A DNA stretch of 64,000 nucleotides, taken from contig NZ_JAMBLT010000005.1 of NCBI RefSeq assembly GCF_023336895.1, positions 32,412 through 96,411 on the forward strand. Reading direction: 5' to 3'. The notes under the pieces are model-generated. The model saw only the letters and a list, made by a program, of their open reading frames with translations, had not been told where the DNA came from and searched no databases. Origin of the DNA: Parasutterella secunda. GTDB lineage: Bacteria > Pseudomonadota > Gammaproteobacteria > Burkholderiales > Burkholderiaceae_F. Both the position numbers and the translations under genes were made by a program. Positions 54,346-61,912 of this stretch are shown here, one piece after another; within the stretch, counting starts at the first letter, position 1, and each line of letters opens with the position of its first letter.

Positions 54346-56190
54346 ATGGAAAATTTTGCTTGGTTTAACGGACAAAAAGTCGCTTTCACAGATGGTCAAA
54401 CCATTTTGCAAGTGGCTAAGCAAGCCGATATTTTTATCCCGACACTTTGTGCGTTCATGCCTTTAAACCATACGCCTGGCACGTGCCGTATGTGTTTGGT
54501 TGAAGTCTTTGATGAAGGCGATGAAGTCGGCCGCGTAGTGACAGCCTGCACAACACCGATCAAACAAGGACAAAGAATTTTTACGCGCAATGAACGTGTG
54601 CGCAAGATGCAGCAGCTGCAAATGCAGCTTCTCTTCGCAGACCACGATCAAGACTGTAAGAGTTGCTCAAGACACGGCAACTGCGAACTTCAGGACGTGG
54701 CCTTGTTTATCGGGATGCCCAATACGCCGAATCACTCAAACTATATTGCCAAACGTCCCTATGATGACTCGTCCATGGGCATCATCCGTGACGTCAATAA
54801 GTGCATCCGTTGCGGCCGCTGTGTTGAAGTGTGCCGACAGGTGCAGGGAATCGGAGCCTTAACCATTGACAATTTTGGAACGATGGCGGGGGTGGCGATG
54901 ACTGGGGCCAAACGCTGGGCTGACTCTACCAAGTGTGTCCAGTGCGGTCAATGTACGCTTGTTTGTCCGACAGGTGCCTTAAGTGAAAAAGACGAAACGG
55001 ACCGAGTGCTTAATATGATCGATGATCCGGAAACGGTGACGATCGTTCAAATGGCACCGGCTGTTCGTGTGACGCTTGGCGAAGAATTCGGTCTGCCGCC
55101 CGGCGAAAACGTCGAAGAACTTATTGTCTACGGCCTAAAGCATATCGGTGTTGACTATGTCATGGACACAAACTTTGCCGCCGACGTTGTCATCATGGAA
55201 GAGGGCACGGAGTTGCTTCAACGCCTTAAGGCCAGAAAAGCTAATAAGGATGTTGCGCTGCCGATGTTTACGTCCTGCTGCCCGGGTTGGATCAACTACG
55301 TTGAAAAACACGCTCCGATGATTATGGAGTATTTGTCGACTACGCGTTCTCCTCAGGCTGTTTTCGGTGCGCTTGCTAAAGCTCTGCTGCCGCAGCGTCT
55401 GAATATTCCTCGTGAAAAGCTTCGCGTTATTTCCATCATGCCGTGTACGGCAAAGAAAGGCGAAGCACAACGTCCGACTTTGGCCCGCGAAGAAGGTCTT
55501 GATGTGGATGCTGTTTTAACGGTTCGAGAATTGGCAAAGCTTTTGCGTCGTTGCGGGATGCATTTAAAGAATTGCAAACCCATGAAGCACGATCAAAACC
55601 TCTTTACCGAATACTCCGGTGCAGGGGCTATTTTCGGTACAACCGGCGGGGTAATGGAAGCGGCGGTCAGAACTGTTTATGCGTTGACGCATAACGGCGA
55701 AACTTTAAATCCGATTGTCTTTGAACCGGCTCGTGGGTTAGATGGTGTAAAAGAGGCCGAAGTGGATCTGGGAGAGTTGGGCACGGTCAGGATCGCTATT
55801 GTTCATGGACTAGCCAGAACACAAGCGTTGCTCGATAAGATGAGCGCGGGTGAAGTTGTATATGACTTTGTTGAAGTGATGGCTTGCCCCGGTGGCTGTA
55901 TCGCAGGCGGCGGCACCCCTCGCAAAAAGAATAACTATCAACTCAATACGCTTGAGCGCCAAAAGGGAATTTACCGCATTGACGATAAGGCAAGTGTGCG
56001 TGAATCGCACAAGAACCCCGAAATCGCTGCGCTATATCGTGAATCGTTAGGAGAACCGGGCTCTCATCTGGCCCATGAACTCTTACACTGCGAATATCGC
56101 TCAAAGAAGAGTGAAAAGAGCGCTTCGGATATTCGTAAACTCTGGCAAGTGTTAAGTTCTCGTTATACGGAACCGACTAAAAAGCGTTAA
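54346..56190 (+). CDS. [FeFe]-hydrogenase catalytic subunit
   Basis: A 614-residue [FeFe]-hydrogenase. In order: a 2Fe-2S ferredoxin-like domain (CRMC near residue 47), the His-Cys cluster ADHDQDCKSCSRHGNCELQ (98-116), two [4Fe-4S] motifs (CIRCGRCVEVCR at 153-164, CVQCGQCTLVCP at 197-208) and the H-cluster domain. All three H-cluster motifs are intact: TSCCPGW (309-315, including the proton-transfer Cys), MPCTAKKGE (365-373) and MACPGGCIAGGGTP (512-525). The small-subunit-like C-terminus (LYRESLGEPGSHLAHELLH) is present. It is cytoplasmic, without a signal peptide. The pairing with a GltD-type subunit resembles what I recall as group A2. Maturases HydE/F/G are not in the window. Confidence 0.93.
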   Translation: MENFAWFNGQKVAFTDGQTILQVAKQADIFIPTLCAFMPLNHTPGTCRMCLVEVFDEGDEVGRVVTACTTPIKQGQRIFTRNERVRKMQQLQMQLLFADHDQDCKSCSRHGNCELQDVALFIGMPNTPNHSNYIAKRPYDDSSMGIIRDVNKCIRCGRCVEVCRQVQGIGALTIDNFGTMAGVAMTGAKRWADSTKCVQCGQCTLVCPTGALSEKDETDRVLNMIDDPETVTIVQMAPAVRVTLGEEFGLPPGENVEELIVYGLKHIGVDYVMDTNFAADVVIMEEGTELLQRLKARKANKDVALPMFTSCCPGWINYVEKHAPMIMEYLSTTRSPQAVFGALAKALLPQRLNIPREKLRVISIMPCTAKKGEAQRPTLAREEGLDVDAVLTVRELAKLLRRCGMHLKNCKPMKHDQNLFTEYSGAGAIFGTTGGVMEAAVRTVYALTHNGETLNPIVFEPARGLDGVKEAEVDLGELGTVRIAIVHGLARTQALLDKMSAGEVVYDFVEVMACPGGCIAGGGTPRKKNNYQLNTLERQKGIYRIDDKASVRESHKNPEIAALYRESLGEPGSHLAHELLHCEYRSKKSEKSASDIRKLWQVLSSRYTEPTKKR

Positions 56191-56196
56191 AATCAC

Positions 56197-56345
56197 CTCC
56201 GAGTCTCAGGGCGGGGTGAAATTCCCCACCGGTGGTTACAGTCCACGAGCGCGGGACGGGTTTAAAACATCCGTCCCGGTCAGCAGAATCGGTGCAATTC
56301 CGATACCGACGGTTAAAGTCCGGAAGAAAGAGCAATAGCTTTCCT
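56197..56345 (+). promoter_or_regulatory. FMN riboswitch (RFN element)
   Basis: The conserved RFN core is clear: TCAGGGCGGGGTGAAATTCC, CCACCGGTGGT, CAGTCCACGAGC, GGTCAGCAGAATCGGTG and GATACCGACGG with AAAGTCCGG. It precedes ribB by about 80 bases and should reduce riboflavin synthesis when FMN binds. Confidence 0.96.
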
Positions 56346-56348
56346 CAC

Positions 56349-56375
56349 AGAGGGTATGAAGTCTTCATATCCTCT
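56349..56375 (+). terminator. Expression-platform hairpin of the FMN riboswitch
   Basis: A 12-base-pair stem with one G-T pair (56349-56360 with 56364-56375) and loop GTC follows the aptamer, then TTCTCCC. It does not cover the ribB ribosome site, so termination rather than sequestration is the likelier output, though the T-run is short. Confidence 0.6.
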
Positions 56376-56424
56376 TTCTCCCTGATGCGAATTTTGAATT
56401 TCTTCTCAATGAAAGGATACTTTT

Positions 56425-57078
56425 ATGCATCAGTCTGAAAACCTTCTGGCGCAATATGGCATTGACAGCTACACGCGCGTTAAGCGTGCGATTGCTGATC
56501 TGCGAGCCGGGCGCGGAGTCATGGTTGTCGATGACGAAAACCGTGAAAACGAAGGGGATTTGATTTTATCCACCGATTTTCTGACCGTTGAGCAAATGGC
56601 TCTGATGATTCGAGCCTGTTCGGGGATTGTTTGTGTTTGCTTGCGTGATGAGGACTGCAAGCGCCTGGAACTTCCCCAGATGGTTGAAAATAACACCAAT
56701 ACCCAGGGAACTGCTTTCTGCGTTTCCATTGAAGCTGCGCATGGCTGTACGACAGGCGTCAGCGCCAAGGATCGCGTCACCACGATTAAAGCGGCCGCTA
56801 ATCCCAATGGGAAACCCGAGGATCTCTTGCGCCCGGGTCACGTTTATCCGCTTCGTGCTCGTCCCAACGGCGTGCTTGAGCGCCGTGGTCACACGGAAGC
56901 AACGGTTGATCTCATGCGCATTGCCGGACTTAATCCGGCCGGCGTTCTTTGCGAATTGATGAATCCTGATGGAACAATGGCGAAGTTGCCCCAAGTTTGT
57001 GAGTTTGCCAATTTGCACGGCTTGTGTGTGATCACCGTTGAAGATTTGGTTCGATACAGGCAAGCTTTTAACTGCTAA
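56425..57078 (+). CDS. ribB: 3,4-dihydroxy-2-butanone-4-phosphate synthase RibB
   Basis: Converts ribulose 5-phosphate to the four-carbon precursor of riboflavin. The 217-residue, single-function enzyme has [15 protein letters not shown] (metal-binding Glu), [16 protein letters not shown] and [17 protein letters not shown]. No GTP cyclohydrolase II domain is attached. Its ribosome site is AAAGGA and it is controlled by the upstream FMN riboswitch; other rib genes are not nearby. Confidence 0.97.
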   Translation: MHQSENLLAQYGIDSYTRVKRAIADLRAGRGVMVVDDENRENEGDLILSTDFLTVEQMALMIRACSGIVCVCLRDEDCKRLELPQMVENNTNTQGTAFCVSIEAAHGCTTGVSAKDRVTTIKAAANPNGKPEDLLRPGHVYPLRARPNGVLERRGHTEATVDLMRIAGLNPAGVLCELMNPDGTMAKLPQVCEFANLHGLCVITVEDLVRYRQAFNC

Positions 57079-57100
57079 TCGGTTCAAATGGGTCGTCTTT

Positions 57101-57132
57101 AAAAGTCCGGGCGTTTGTTCCCGGACTTTTTT
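57101..57132 (+). terminator. Terminator downstream of ribB
   Basis: AAAAGTCCGG (57101-57110) pairs with CCGGACTTTT (57121-57130) with a ten-base loop and a T-rich end. Confidence 0.9.
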
Positions 57133-57239
57133 GTTTCGCAATCTAAGCGATAGTGCTCATAGCTACAGGTTAATGAGTATTCCCATTTCTCAAATGTTAC
57201 GGGATAATGAGGCGGTAAATTTTTATGGAGTAAAAAAAT

Positions 57240-58043
57240 ATGAAACGTCGATCCCTCATTTCGTTGTGCCTTTGTGCGATTGCAGCCGGCGGTTTGTTGA
57301 CGGCATGCTCCGATAAAGCAGTAGAAAATGGAGTTTTGAAAGTCGGTGCTTCCCCGGTGCCGCACGCCGATATTTTAAAAGCCGCCCAGCCGATGCTGGC
57401 TAAAGAGGGCGTAAAGCTTGAAATCATTGAATTTACCGACTATGTTCAGCCCAATATGGCTCTGGCTGATAAAGAATTAGACGCCAATTTCTTCCAACAC
57501 AAACCCTACTTAGATAATTTCGCCAAGGAAAGAAAACTTCAACTTGAGTCCTTAGTGGCCGTTCACATTGAGCCGATGGGCGTTTACTCCAAGAAAGTGA
57601 AAGACATCAAGGAAGTGGGGGATGCCGCCAAAGTGGCTATTCCAAATGATCCGACGAACGGCGGCCGTGCTTTGAAGATTTTGGCTGATGCCGGTTTCTT
57701 TACCTTAAAAGAGGGGGTTGGCGTTAATGGAACGCCCGCTGACATCGTTGACAATCCAAAGAAGATTCAAATTGTGGAAATGGAAGCCGCGGTGTTACCC
57801 CGCGCCTTAGACGATGTTGATTTTGCCGTTATTAATTCCAACTATGCTTTAGGCGTCAACCTCAATCCGATGAAGGACGCTCTTTTCATGGAAAGCAAAG
57901 ATTCTCCCTACGCCAACATTGTGGCCATTCGTAGTGGTGACAAACGCGAAGACTTGCAAAAGCTTGCCAAGGCTTTGACCTCTCCTGAAATGCGTAAGTT
58001 CATTGAAGAGAAATATCAAGGTGCAGTCGTTCCAGCCTTCTAA
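57240..58043 (+). CDS. metQ: MetQ-family methionine-type substrate-binding lipoprotein
   Basis: A 267-residue lipoprotein with a signal peptide and lipobox LLTAC (Cys at residue 23). The mature part is NlpA/MetQ-like: KVGASPVPHADILKAAQPML near the start, FTDYVQPNMALADKELDANFFQHKPYL and the ALKILADAGFFTLKEGVG region. MetQ delivers D/L-methionine to the MetNI ABC transporter. Here it stands alone: no metN or metI is adjacent, so the partner is elsewhere or the ligand differs. RBS GGAG precedes ATG. Confidence 0.9.
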   Translation: MKRRSLISLCLCAIAAGGLLTACSDKAVENGVLKVGASPVPHADILKAAQPMLAKEGVKLEIIEFTDYVQPNMALADKELDANFFQHKPYLDNFAKERKLQLESLVAVHIEPMGVYSKKVKDIKEVGDAAKVAIPNDPTNGGRALKILADAGFFTLKEGVGVNGTPADIVDNPKKIQIVEMEAAVLPRALDDVDFAVINSNYALGVNLNPMKDALFMESKDSPYANIVAIRSGDKREDLQKLAKALTSPEMRKFIEEKYQGAVVPAF

Positions 58044-58062
58044 TTTAGGGAACGATAAATAC

Positions 58063-58091
58063 AGAAAATCCGGCGCAAAGCCGGATTTTCT
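58063..58091. terminator. Bidirectional terminator between metQ and the aldo/keto reductase
   Basis: AGAAAATCCGGC (58063-58074) pairs exactly with GCCGGATTTTCT (58080-58091); loop GCAAA. Both flanks are suitable for termination of the convergent genes. Confidence 0.88.
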
Positions 58092-58103
58092 GCTTCTAGT
58101 GGG

Positions 58104-58955
58104 TTAAAAACTCACGTGATCGGGTTCTAATCCCGAAAAGCCCATTAGCGGCATATTATCCAAAGCTGCAATATCTTCAGCCGTTAAATCAAAGTCAAAG
58201 CTGTTGAGATTTTCTCTTTGATGCTCTGCCGTTAACGCCCTTGTAACCGGAATCACATCATGATGACGGCACCAACGAAGAATCAACTGGGCCACAGATC
58301 GGTCATAGTGGCTTGCCACCTCTTTAATGATCGGTTCATCCAAGAGTGTCCCGTGTCCCAGGGGGGACCAGGCTTGCACGGCAATACCGTTTTTCTTACA
58401 AAAAGCTACGGCTGATTTTTGCGTGTAGCCCGGATGAAATTCCAGCTGGTTGACAGCCGGTTTGACATTGGCTCTGGCTAAAAAACTCACTAAGTGGTGC
58501 ATCTGAAAGTTTGATAACCCGATTGTTTTAACCAGCCCCTCTTCGTAGAGTTTTTCAAAAGCGCGCCATGTACCGATATTGACACTTTGCCATGCGAGCG
58601 GATCACCCTTGGTAAAGGGCCAATGGATCAAATAGCAGTCAAGATAATCAAGCTTTAGGTTTCTGAGAGACTCTTCAAAGGCTCTCATCACAGAGTCGTA
58701 GGTGCGATTGGCCGCCCAACACTTTGAAGAAATGAAAAATTCTGACCGCTTCACGCCGCTTCTTTTTAAGGCTTCGCCCACGGAGGGTTCATTTTCATAA
58801 ATAGCGGCCGTGTCAATATAGCGATAGCCCAATTGGATCGCACTTAAAATGGAGTCGACCAAGGCTTCGGAATCGGGGATTTGCCAGGTTCCAAGCCCAA
58901 TGGAAGGAATTTTCACTCCATTATTGAGTTTAACCTTATCAAGTTTTGTCCTCAT
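58104..58955 (-). CDS. Aldo/keto reductase (AKR5-like)
   Basis: A 283-residue NADPH-dependent reductase of small aldehydes and keto compounds. The catalytic tetrad is visible: Asp in RYIDTAAIYENE, Tyr in the same motif, Lys in FISSKCWAAN and His in YLIHWPFTKGD. The phosphate-binding SFDFDLTAEDI region and IPVTRALTAEHQREN in the C-terminal third fit 2,5-diketogluconate-type reductases. No neighbours point to a particular substrate. Confidence 0.92.
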   Translation of the reverse strand: MRTKLDKVKLNNGVKIPSIGLGTWQIPDSEALVDSILSAIQLGYRYIDTAAIYENEPSVGEALKRSGVKRSEFFISSKCWAANRTYDSVMRAFEESLRNLKLDYLDCYLIHWPFTKGDPLAWQSVNIGTWRAFEKLYEEGLVKTIGLSNFQMHHLVSFLARANVKPAVNQLEFHPGYTQKSAVAFCKKNGIAVQAWSPLGHGTLLDEPIIKEVASHYDRSVAQLILRWCRHHDVIPVTRALTAEHQRENLNSFDFDLTAEDIAALDNMPLMGFSGLEPDHVSF

Positions 58956-59113
58956 CTTATCCCCCGAATAGCTAACAATTTGATTTTAGTGGCGTTTGAA
59001 AAAATGCTTTTGCCTAAAGCTAAATGCAGAGGAATCTGACTCGAAAAAATGCCAAAGTATTGGATTTTGTCAAATTAATCTAGAATAAAGGGGTTGCAAA
59101 ATTCAGAACTGTC

Positions 59114-60040
59114 ATGACTCAAGACTTCGATTTCTTTCTGTTATTGTCCGCTTTGACACTTATTTTGGTCATTTGGTTGATGATACGTGCTGTGAAAGGC
59201 TCGACCAAAGAAAATAAGTCACCATCTTCTACAGTTAAAGAAGTTCCACAGAATAGCAATCGTCGAGTTGAACGCTTTACTGCAAGAACAAAAGAGTCCT
59301 CTAAGGCAGACATTGAAGAAAAGCAAAAGCAGCCGCCCAAAATTGCGACGCTTTATTTCACAACCCAAGATGATCAGCCGTTTGCAGTCATTCGATTAAG
59401 TACGATCGGCGCTCAAGTTTGGGGAAATGAATCCATTAAGCTCTCAATCTCCCTTACTCGTTTTATTGATCGGTTCCTTCCGAGAGATGAAGGAGAGTCT
59501 TTATTAATTCATCTCGTCTCGCCATTACCTTCTGATACGGCTTTGTACGCTCAAGCCTATGGCGAAGACGGGGAGTGTGTCGCAAAATCCCATCCGGTCG
59601 GTCTTACGCCAAATGACTTTCCTCACTATAAAAATATTGATAGTCATTCATTAAAGGATTGGATACGTCAAACACTCGTCACGACTTATCACACTATCTT
59701 TTTTACTCTTTCTGCGTCTGAAATGGCCTTTTTGTTGCGCGCTGAAAAAACTAAAAAGATTGATTATTCAGGACTAGAAGTTTCTAATTCCTTTAGTCAA
59801 GCCTTAGGCTTACTTTTTCTTTTACGCATTCACAATGAATCGGATAACCTGGTTCGTTCGAGCCTGCTAAATCAATATTTAGGCTTCATTGAATTGAGTC
59901 ATTTTTCGTACTCAGCACAGCTTGAGTCCTTAGAGCACCTCGTCATTTCACAAATATTTGTCCAAACGCAAAAGTTGCCGTTTTTGCTTATTCAGACCCC
60001 TAAAGATTGTGGCAAATGTTATAAGGCCCTGAATTATTAG
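59114..60040 (+). CDS. Membrane-anchored protein of unknown function
   Basis: A 308-residue protein that I do not recognise. Residues about 8-26 form one membrane helix (FLLLSALTLILVIWLMIRAV); residues 30-75 are a charged, Ser/Lys-rich linker; residues 76-308 are a soluble, probably cytoplasmic domain starting IATLYFTTQDDQPFAVIRL. A Cys-x-x-Cys pair lies near the C-terminus (KDCGKCYKAL). The anchor-linker-domain layout recalls ZipA, but I see no ZipA sequence signature. TAGAAT at about 59082 may be its -10 element. It stands alone. Confidence 0.6.
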   Translation: MTQDFDFFLLLSALTLILVIWLMIRAVKGSTKENKSPSSTVKEVPQNSNRRVERFTARTKESSKADIEEKQKQPPKIATLYFTTQDDQPFAVIRLSTIGAQVWGNESIKLSISLTRFIDRFLPRDEGESLLIHLVSPLPSDTALYAQAYGEDGECVAKSHPVGLTPNDFPHYKNIDSHSLKDWIRQTLVTTYHTIFFTLSASEMAFLLRAEKTKKIDYSGLEVSNSFSQALGLLFLLRIHNESDNLVRSSLLNQYLGFIELSHFSYSAQLESLEHLVISQIFVQTQKLPFLLIQTPKDCGKCYKALNY

Positions 60041-60278
60041 GATAAATCAAAGAATTACCCCCGTCTTTACAAAATTTCATACGTATAAATCCTAAAGTTG
60101 TTAGGGTTTCTACCTACTTTCGAATTTTACAATTTGATACTACATTGAAACCAAGAGATTGAAACCCCAAACGTTTCGGCTCGTTTAATACCGTGTGCAG
60201 AGTTGTGTTTCTGCGTTGTTACGGCGCTCAAAAACGACCGCTCGCGATAATAAATATAAATTTGGAAAGGAGAATGCA

Positions 60279-61523
60279 ATGGCAAAATCTAAATCCGGTT
60301 CAATGGGTTTGGCAATGCAAATGCTCATTGGTCTTGTCCTAGGTGTGATCGTCGGTATGTTCTTGGACTCTCAGTTCGCCACTACCTACGTGAAACCCTT
60401 CGGCGACTTATTCATCCGCTTGATCCGTATGGTCGTTGTACCGTTGGTGTTCGCAACCTTGGTTGCCGGTGCCGCCGGTATTTCTGACGTGAGCAAACTG
60501 GGCCGCGTGGCTATCAAGACGTTGTTGATCTTCATGATCACGTCTGCGATTTCCGTGATTTTCGGTTTGATTATCGCCAACATCATCGACCCGGGCATCG
60601 GTCTTACGCTTTCAACCGAAGGCTTGAAGGCTGCTCAAGTGAAGGCTCCGAGCTTTGTTCAAACCTTACTTGACATCGTCCCGATTAACCCGATGGAAGC
60701 TTTCGCTAAGGGCTCCATCCTTCAGATCATCTTCTTTGCCATCATGTTCGGCTTCTGCTTGAACTTCATGGGTAAGAAAGGTCAAGCCGTTTATGAATTC
60801 TTCGACGTTGTCGGCAACGTGATGATTCATATGACGCAAGTTGTCATGCGTTACGCCCCGATCGGTGTGTTCGCTTTGATGGCTGTTGTCGTTTCTCAAC
60901 ACGGTTTGGCAGTTTTGCTCCCGTTGGGCAAGTTGATTCTGTCGTCCTTCATCGCTACGGCTTTGTTGATCATCGTGATCTACATCCCGATCGTGATCTT
61001 CATCATTCGTATTCCGGTCGGCCAATACTTCAAGGGCATCTTTGAACCGTGGTTGATCGCTTTCACGACCTGCTCGTCTGCCGCCGCTATGGCCGCCAAC
61101 TTGGTTGCCGCTCGTCGCTTGGGTGCTACGAACTCGATTGCTTCCTTCGCAGTTCCGTTAGGCAACACCATTAACATGAACGGTACGGCAGTTTACATGG
61201 GCGTGTGCGCAGTGTTTGCGGCTCAAATCTATAACCTCCCGTTGTCTCTCGGTGACCAAGTTATCGTCGTTATCACGGGTGTGTTGGCTGCTGTTGGTAC
61301 GGCTGGTGTGCCGGGCGCCGGTTTGATCATGTCGACCTTGGTCTTCACGCAAATCGGTATCCCGCTCGAAGTGATCGCTTTGATCGCCGGCGTCGACCGT
61401 ATCCTTGACATGATCCGTACGTCTATCAACGTCGTTGGTGACTCCACCACCGCTTTGATGGTCTCCCGTATGGAAGGTGAATTAGGTTCCGAACCCTTCG
61501 AAGAAGAAGAGGAAACTAAATAA
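60279..61523 (+). CDS. Dicarboxylate/amino acid:cation symporter (DAACS family)
   Basis: A 414-residue secondary transporter of the glutamate/C4-dicarboxylate family with eight helices and two hairpins. Family landmarks: the Ser-rich hairpin TTCSSAAAMAANL, NMNGTAVYMGV in helix 7 (the common form is NMDGT), GTAGVPGAGLIM in hairpin 2, and VDRILDMIRTSINVVGDSTTAL in helix 8 (split: VDRILDMIRTS, INVVGDSTTAL) keeping the substrate Asp and Arg. Strong codon bias and an AAAGGAG site suggest high expression. ATG 60279 is chosen over an upstream extension to 60195. It likely feeds aspartate, glutamate, succinate or fumarate. Confidence 0.9.
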   Translation: MAKSKSGSMGLAMQMLIGLVLGVIVGMFLDSQFATTYVKPFGDLFIRLIRMVVVPLVFATLVAGAAGISDVSKLGRVAIKTLLIFMITSAISVIFGLIIANIIDPGIGLTLSTEGLKAAQVKAPSFVQTLLDIVPINPMEAFAKGSILQIIFFAIMFGFCLNFMGKKGQAVYEFFDVVGNVMIHMTQVVMRYAPIGVFALMAVVVSQHGLAVLLPLGKLILSSFIATALLIIVIYIPIVIFIIRIPVGQYFKGIFEPWLIAFTTCSSAAAMAANLVAARRLGATNSIASFAVPLGNTINMNGTAVYMGVCAVFAAQIYNLPLSLGDQVIVVITGVLAAVGTAGVPGAGLIMSTLVFTQIGIPLEVIALIAGVDRILDMIRTSINVVGDSTTALMVSRMEGELGSEPFEEEEETK

Positions 61524-61547
61524 CACCAATAGGTAGGTGACTACTGT

Positions 61548-61577
61548 AACGGCGAGGTGAATTCCTCGCCGTTTTTC
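61548..61577 (+). terminator. Terminator downstream of the DAACS symporter
   Basis: AACGGCGAGG (61548-61557) pairs with CCTCGCCGTT (61564-61573) with loop TGAATT, followed by TTT. Confidence 0.92.
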
Positions 61578-61636
61578 TTCTTAATAAATATTTCCTCTCT
61601 TCTTAATTAATTCCATCTATTCCTTCCAGCTCGTAC

Positions 61637-61665
61637 TTGAAAGAAAGTTACATATTTTTTACAAT
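61637..61665 (+). promoter_or_regulatory. Predicted promoter of dba-dsbI
   Basis: TTGAAA (61637-61642), a 17-base spacer and TACAAT (61660-61665) are close to sigma-70 consensus and lie 57 bases before the dba start. Confidence 0.65.
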
Positions 61666-61687
61666 CGCGCTCGCTGTTGTTAAACAG

Positions 61688-61702
61688 TGAGAATTATTAT
61701 CA
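61688..61702 (+). promoter_or_regulatory. Predicted Fur box upstream of dba-dsbI
   Basis: TGAGAATTATTATCA matches the 7-1-7 Fur pattern TGATAATnATTATCA at 13 of 14 specified positions. It lies just after the expected transcription start and before the ribosome site, where Fur binding would block transcription. Confidence 0.6.
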
Positions 61703-61721
61703 ATTGGAAAGGATCATCAAG

Positions 61722-61889
61722 ATGGAATTTCTTGAATTTCTCCTTCTTTTTGTGGCTGTGATGCTCATCATCATGAAGCCGGAAAAGGAAAAACTCGCCT
61801 GGTGGCTGACAGTTGGCAGCTGGTTTGTGGTTGTCTTCATGTATGTCGGTCACGTCTCGACCGCCATTCTCGGTTCCCTTAACCTCTAA
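61722..61889 (+). CDS. dba: Dba-like small inner-membrane protein (DsbI-associated)
   Basis: A 55-residue protein with two hydrophobic helices (about residues 3-18 and 27-48) joined by a charged loop (KPEKEKLAW). It lies 23 bases upstream of dsbI with its own AAAGGA site. Size, topology and position match Dba, the small partner encoded before DsbI in Campylobacter jejuni, where dba translation affects dsbI. ATG 61722 is used; an extension to 61677 would include the Fur box region and is unlikely. Confidence 0.78.
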   Translation: MEFLEFLLLFVAVMLIIMKPEKEKLAWWLTVGSWFVVVFMYVGHVSTAILGSLNL

Positions 61890-61912
61890 TCGAACGAAAG
61901 GAATTTACGATC

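Noticed and set aside
54346..56190. NuoG (complex I) as identity of the iron-sulfur protein
   Set aside because: The N-terminal clusters are shared with NuoG, but the TSCCPGW, MPCTAKKGE and MACPGGC H-cluster motifs define an [FeFe]-hydrogenase.
60144..60166. Two ATTGAAACC repeats that resemble the end of CRISPR repeats
   Set aside because: Only two 9-base copies five bases apart, no full repeat, no spacers and no cas genes.
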